The notes under the pieces are model-generated. The model did no database searches, had not been told where the DNA came from, and worked only from the letters and a program-made list of their open reading frames with translations. DNA of 64,000 nt from an uncultured Winogradskyella sp. (GTDB lineage: Bacteria > Bacteroidota > Bacteroidia > Flavobacteriales > Flavobacteriaceae): positions 62,001 to 126,000 of the forward strand of contig NZ_CANMIW010000007.1 in NCBI RefSeq assembly GCF_947498005.1. The letters run 5' to 3'. Of this stretch, positions 59,834 to 64,000 are shown one piece after another; the stretch's first letter is position 1, and each line of letters begins with the position of its first letter. A program made the translations under genes and the position numbers.

Positions 59834-62662
59834 ATGATGTACGATTTCAATACCATTGAAAAAAAATGGCAAGACCATTGGGCAAAAAACCAAACGTTTA
59901 AAGCTTCAAATACAAGCGACAAACCAAAATACTACGTATTAGATATGTTTCCTTATCCTTCTGGTGCAGGTTTACACGTTGGTCATCCCTTAGGTTATAT
60001 TGCTAGTGATATCTATGCACGTTATAAACGCCATAAAGGATTTAACGTCTTACATCCACAAGGTTACGATAGTTTTGGGTTGCCAGCAGAGCAATATGCC
60101 ATTCAAACTGGTCAGCATCCTGCAGTAACAACAGAGGCTAATATTGCAACTTACAGAAGACAGTTAGACCAAATTGGTTTTTCTTTTGATTGGAGCCGAG
60201 AAGTAAGAACTAGTAATCCTGAATATTACAAATGGACGCAGTGGATTTTTATTCAATTATTTGAATCTTGGTACAACAACGAATCAAATAAAGCTGAAGA
60301 CATAAAAACTTTAATTTCAAAATTTGAAGCTGAAGGTAATACCACAGTAAATGCTGCTTGCGATGAAAATATAGAACCGTTCACTGCTGAAGCATGGAAC
60401 GCTTTTTCTGAAGTTGAAAAACAAAACATTCTTTTAAAATACAGATTAACCTATTTAGCAGAAACTGAAGTTAACTGGTGCCCAGAATTAGGAACCGTTT
60501 TAGCCAATGACGAAATTGTAAACGGAGTTTCAGAACGAGGAGGACATCCTGTTGTGCGTAAAAAAATGACACAATGGAGCATGCGAATTTCAGCTTACGC
60601 AGAACGTTTATTGCAAGGTTTAGATACTATTGACTGGACAGATGCTTTAAAAGACATTCAGAAAAACTGGATAGGAAAATCAGTTGGAGCCTCTGTTACT
60701 TTTAATGTGAATGGTCATGATGATACCATAGACGTATTTACCACAAGACCAGATACCATTTTTGGAGTATCATTTATGACCTTAGCACCAGAGCACGAAT
60801 TAGTATCAAAAATTACAACCGAAGCACAAAAAGCAGAAGTTGAAGCTTACATAGAAAAAACAGCAAAACGAAGCGAACGCGATCGTATGGCAGATGTAAA
60901 AACCATTTCTGGTGTATTTACAGGCGCTTATGCAGAGCATCCGTTTTCTAAAGAACCTATTCCAATCTGGATTGGCGATTACGTCTTAGCCAGCTACGGA
61001 ACAGGAGCAGTTATGGCTGTACCTTGTGGCGACCAACGCGATTTTGATTTTGCAAAACATTTTGACATAGCAATACCAAATATATTTGAAGGTGTAGATA
61101 TTTCTGAAGAAGCCTTTGCTTCTAAAGACAATGTAAAAATTGCCAATAGCGATTTCCTTAACGGAATGAACTATAAAAAAGCAAGCAAACGAGCTATCTA
61201 TGAACTTGAGCAATTAGGACAAGGCGAAGGTAAAACCAATTACCGTTTACGAGATGCAGTATTTTCTCGTCAACGTTATTGGGGCGAACCGTTCCCAGTA
61301 TATTATGTTGATGGCATGCCTCAAATGATTGATAAAGCACATTTACCAATTGTATTGCCAGAAGTTGAAAAATATTTACCAACAGAAGAAGGCGAACCAC
61401 CTTTAGGACGTGCAGACGTTTGGGCTTGGGATACAGAAAATAATGCTGTGGTTTCTAATGATAAGATAAACCATACAACTATTCATCCTTTAGAACTCAA
61501 CACCATGCCAGGTTGGGCAGGAAGTTCTTGGTATTTTTTCCGTTATATGGAAGATGCAGCCAATAGAGATGGCGTTTTTGCAAGTGAAGAAGCCTTAAAG
61601 TATTGGGAAAATGTAGACTTATACATTGGAGGAAGCGAACATGCAACAGGTCATTTATTGTACTCTCGTTTTTGGGTAAAATTATTGAAAGATAGAGGTT
61701 TTGTAAATGTTGAAGAACCTTTTAAAAAGCTAATTAACCAAGGAATGATTTTGGGGACTAGTGCTTTTGTTTATAGAGAAGAAAACACAAATACATACTT
61801 ATCTAAAGGATTAACTGAAGATAAAAATGTGCTTCCAATTCATGTAAAGGTTAAATACATCAACGCTTCAGATGAATTAGATATTGAAGGGTTAAAACAA
61901 GATTCTGAATTCGGAGACGATTATGCTGATGCTGAATTTATTCTTGAAGACGGTGTTTACAAAGTTGGAAGAGACGTTGAAAAAATGTCGAAATCAAAAT
62001 ACAACGTCGTTAATCCAGATGATATTGTAGCAGATTATGGCGCAGACAGCCTAAGACTTTATGAAATGTTCCTTGGTCCATTAGAACAATACAAACCTTG
62101 GAATACGGCTGGTATTACAGGAGTTCACGGTTTCCTTAAGAAACTATGGAAATTATATGTTAGCGAAGATGGTTTAAAAGTTAACGATGCAGAACCAACA
62201 AAAGACAACTTAAAGACCTTACATAAAACCATAAAGAAAGTACAAGAAGATATTGAGAATTTCTCTTTTAACACCTCTGTTTCTACCTTTATGATTGCTG
62301 TAAACGAATTAACGGCTCAAAAGTGTACAAGTAAAGATATATTAGAACCAGTATTGGTTTTAATTTCGCCTTATGCACCGCATATTGCTGAAGAATTATG
62401 GTCGCAATTAGGACATGAAGGCTCTATATCCACTGTAGATTTTCCGGAATTTGAAGCCAGTCATTTAGTAGAAAGCAGTAAAAAATATCCTATTTCATTT
62501 AATGGTAAAATGCGTTTTACTTTAGAGTTACCAATGGATATGAGCAAAGACGATATCGAAAAAACCGTTATGGCACACGAGAAAACCATAGCGCAATTAG
62601 ATGGCAGAACACCTAAAAAGGTCATCGTAGTGCCTGGTAAAATTGTAAATATTGTTGGGTAA
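59834..62662 (+). CDS. leuS: Leucyl-tRNA synthetase
   Basis: This class I synthetase charges tRNA-Leu and edits mischarged products. The 942 residues have the HIGH motif as HVGHPLGY, an editing domain ([33 protein letters not shown]), and KMSKSKYN in the catalytic site. Two Bacteroidetes-type insertions are visible, one near 145-175 and one before KMSKS (about 645-710). Start is the first of two ATGs at 59834. Its stop lies inside the next gene's start. Confidence 0.96.
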   Translation: MMYDFNTIEKKWQDHWAKNQTFKASNTSDKPKYYVLDMFPYPSGAGLHVGHPLGYIASDIYARYKRHKGFNVLHPQGYDSFGLPAEQYAIQTGQHPAVTTEANIATYRRQLDQIGFSFDWSREVRTSNPEYYKWTQWIFIQLFESWYNNESNKAEDIKTLISKFEAEGNTTVNAACDENIEPFTAEAWNAFSEVEKQNILLKYRLTYLAETEVNWCPELGTVLANDEIVNGVSERGGHPVVRKKMTQWSMRISAYAERLLQGLDTIDWTDALKDIQKNWIGKSVGASVTFNVNGHDDTIDVFTTRPDTIFGVSFMTLAPEHELVSKITTEAQKAEVEAYIEKTAKRSERDRMADVKTISGVFTGAYAEHPFSKEPIPIWIGDYVLASYGTGAVMAVPCGDQRDFDFAKHFDIAIPNIFEGVDISEEAFASKDNVKIANSDFLNGMNYKKASKRAIYELEQLGQGEGKTNYRLRDAVFSRQRYWGEPFPVYYVDGMPQMIDKAHLPIVLPEVEKYLPTEEGEPPLGRADVWAWDTENNAVVSNDKINHTTIHPLELNTMPGWAGSSWYFFRYMEDAANRDGVFASEEALKYWENVDLYIGGSEHATGHLLYSRFWVKLLKDRGFVNVEEPFKKLINQGMILGTSAFVYREENTNTYLSKGLTEDKNVLPIHVKVKYINASDELDIEGLKQDSEFGDDYADAEFILEDGVYKVGRDVEKMSKSKYNVVNPDDIVADYGADSLRLYEMFLGPLEQYKPWNTAGITGVHGFLKKLWKLYVSEDGLKVNDAEPTKDNLKTLHKTIKKVQEDIENFSFNTSVSTFMIAVNELTAQKCTSKDILEPVLVLISPYAPHIAEELWSQLGHEGSISTVDFPEFEASHLVESSKKYPISFNGKMRFTLELPMDMSKDDIEKTVMAHEKTIAQLDGRTPKKVIVVPGKIVNIVG

Positions 62663-63626
62663 ACTGATAAAACATATCATCATAACTTTGTTACCAATTA
62701 TAGGTTGGTCTCAAAGTTATGTTGGTACTATTGGTAATTATCCTATTCATTTAGAAGTCAACGTTTATCCACATGAAAAAGACTCAACCTCTGGCGAATT
62801 AGAAGGTTATTATTTTTACGATTCTAAATTAATAAGTATTCCTATTTGTGGTCGTTTTAATAAAGAAAGTGTCGCTTTAATTGATGGATATTACTTCTCA
62901 CATGAAAAGGTTTTTGATGCCGACGAAGTTTTTGACTTAACAAAAAAAGGCAATCAACTTATAGGCAATTTCACTTTAAAAGATGATACTTATAAAGTCA
63001 TTTTAACCGAAACAGAACAAGAACCATTAGAAGATTTTAGAAATCCTAAACTAACTTTTGTAAAAGATAGTGTTGTTAATTTCAAGGACAAACAGTTGGT
63101 TTGGTTTACAGAGAAATATTCAAAATTACCATTATTTAGATTAGGCAACGGTTTTACAAAAGCACAAAGAGCTAAGTTCAATCCTATTTTAGATGCTATT
63201 CACCTTGAAGATGCTAAAGATAATTTAGACTGTAATTCTTGGTTTGAGATTTCATACGAAATCAACCTCGTCAATGATAAATTTATAAGTTATTTAAAAC
63301 AATACAGTGTCTATTGTGGTGGAGCACATCCTTCGCATGGCAACGTAGGTTATAATTTTAACCTTAAAACATTAGAGGTCCTTGAGGACGTAGAATCTTT
63401 ATATCCAAAGGTTGATTTCTTTCAGAAATTAAAAGACAAATATCAAGATTCTGAAAATGATGTTGCAGATGAAGAGTGTGAAACTTTTGTAGACGACAGT
63501 TATTGGCAATACAAGACATGGAATTTAACCTCAGAAGGTGTTATTCTTATACCGAATTATCCGCATGCAATGACGCCTTGCGAAGATCACTATTTTCTGA
63601 GTTACGCTGAACTTATAAAAGCGTAA
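62652..63626 (+). CDS. Exported protein with DUF3298-like C-terminal domain
   Basis: A 324-residue protein. The start codon is TTG (62652 or 62655), overlapping the leuS stop by 11 nt, so it is probably translated by coupling. A signal peptide ([18 protein letters not shown]) is followed by a beta-rich domain. Then comes a region [25 protein letters not shown], like DUF3298/RsiV-type domains. RsiV binds lysozyme as an anti-sigma factor; nothing shows that here. Operon with leuS is unusual in content but common in flavobacteria in position, to my memory. Confidence 0.72.
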   Translation: MLGKLIKHIIITLLPIIGWSQSYVGTIGNYPIHLEVNVYPHEKDSTSGELEGYYFYDSKLISIPICGRFNKESVALIDGYYFSHEKVFDADEVFDLTKKGNQLIGNFTLKDDTYKVILTETEQEPLEDFRNPKLTFVKDSVVNFKDKQLVWFTEKYSKLPLFRLGNGFTKAQRAKFNPILDAIHLEDAKDNLDCNSWFEISYEINLVNDKFISYLKQYSVYCGGAHPSHGNVGYNFNLKTLEVLEDVESLYPKVDFFQKLKDKYQDSENDVADEECETFVDDSYWQYKTWNLTSEGVILIPNYPHAMTPCEDHYFLSYAELIKA

Positions 63627-63630
63627 TGTT

Positions 63631-64000
63631 ATGTATTTAGACAAACCCTCGGAAGAAGAATCACCAATTAAAAAAAAACGAAAAAGTTTCAAAGATTATT
63701 TTGAATATGGCAACAGTCAAATTAATCAAGTAGGTCTCATTTTATTTATATCTTTTATAATAAGCAGTTCGCTCATATATGTATTTGACGAACGCTTTTC
63801 TGAAAAAAGTTGGAAACAAAGTCCTATGAAACGCTACCAAATGGTAGATGATATTATCGATCGAGATCTTTTTATAAATGATTCTAAACAAGTCGTGATT
63901 TCTAAATTAGGGCAACCCAGAATATTAAATTCTTCTACAAACAAGCAATATAATTATTATATCGGTACAGGTCTTAAAGTTTCTAACGACCAAACCGCAA
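63631..64000 (+). CDS. Membrane protein with SmpA/BamE-like segment, 3' end cut by the window
   Basis: The first 123 codons are visible. A charged N-terminus (PIKKKRKSFKDYFEYG) precedes one membrane helix (about 37-52). The body has YQMVDDIIDRDLFINDSKQVV and SKLGQPRILNSS, which resembles the (D)L....s..eV...LG.P pattern of SmpA/BamE-type lipoproteins. Not a recognised gene. It starts 5 nt after the previous stop, so it is in the same operon as leuS. Confidence 0.65.
   Translation, partial: MYLDKPSEEESPIKKKRKSFKDYFEYGNSQINQVGLILFISFIISSSLIYVFDERFSEKSWKQSPMKRYQMVDDIIDRDLFINDSKQVVISKLGQPRILNSSTNKQYNYYIGTGLKVSNDQTA

Noticed and set aside
1..64000. tRNA genes, CRISPR arrays, insertion sequences or prophage genes
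   Set aside because: No cloverleaf with GTTCGAATC-type arm, no regularly spaced direct repeats, and no transposase, integrase or phage-like ORF was seen on either strand.

Overview
This window looks like chromosomal DNA of a marine-type member of the Flavobacteriaceae (Bacteroidetes). The evidence is low G+C (about one third by eye), TAnnTTTG promoter boxes instead of E. coli-type -10 boxes, almost no Shine-Dalgarno sequences, several TTG/GTG starts, a secreted protein with a type IX secretion (T9SS) sorting domain, an S46 dipeptidyl-peptidase, a TonB-dependent receptor, and many Bacteroidetes-typical DUFs (DUF4296, DUF4271, DUF4301, DUF3098, DUF3127). I cannot name the genus. I found no tRNA, rRNA, IS element, prophage or CRISPR array, and almost all of the window is protein-coding.

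Layout. 1-5.7 kb: truncated mrp; a trmB / LysE-family / alkyltransferase-like operon; a glycosyltransferase; a PhoB/PhoR-like two-component pair. 5.9-14.4 kb: a T9SS-secreted protein, a LuxE-like acyl-protein synthetase, a DinB-like protein, tyrS, a nucleotide-sugar epimerase-like gene, and a GT2 / dihydroorotase / DUF4296 operon. 14.7-23.7 kb: DUF4271-hemD, pckA, DUF423, saccharopine dehydrogenase with an Lrp regulator, an aldo/keto reductase, an OmpA-like lipoprotein and exonuclease III. 23.8-35.7 kb: a giant predicted outer-membrane barrel, glyS, comF, an Ig-like lipoprotein, an omega-amidase, two tandem paralogous coiled-coil proteins and a methionine/glutamine-type aminotransferase. 35.7-42.2 kb: a DPP11-like peptidase, a possible caspase-fold protein, ahcY with a structured leader, and an Sfp-type transferase overlapping a GGGP synthase. 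42.2-48.3 kb: a five-gene overlapping operon (thiamine-binding YkoF-like protein, PnuC, NadR-like ATPase, DUF4301, ArfB) followed by a TPP riboswitch and a TonB-dependent receptor. 48.3-64 kb: greA with a terminator-like leader, HIT, an orphan histidine kinase, a flavin reductase, DUF3127 with an SSB-like tail, aat, tag, a TonB-like protein, the truB/uppP/DUF3098/ftsX operon, leuS, and a truncated membrane protein.

How genes work together. The clearest physiological unit is probable TPP-controlled thiamine (or thiamine-precursor) uptake: riboswitch and receptor, with a thiamine-binding protein, a PnuC-family permease and a kinase-like P-loop protein next door. The transaminase and omega-amidase resemble the two-step glutamine transaminase / omega-amidase route. 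The PhoBR-like pair, the ftsX-uppP-truB operon and the aminoacyl-tRNA synthetases are housekeeping.

Most notable for follow-up: the thiamine cluster with its unassigned kinase/DUF4301 pair; a promoter-proximal terminator hairpin ahead of greA; genes whose TAnnTTTG box lies 3-4 nt from the ATG (predicted leaderless mRNAs); an SSB-like C-terminal tip on DUF3127; a His/Cys pair suggesting a caspase-like fold in an orphan protein; and a small palindromic repeat present three times, once at the 5' end of a gene.
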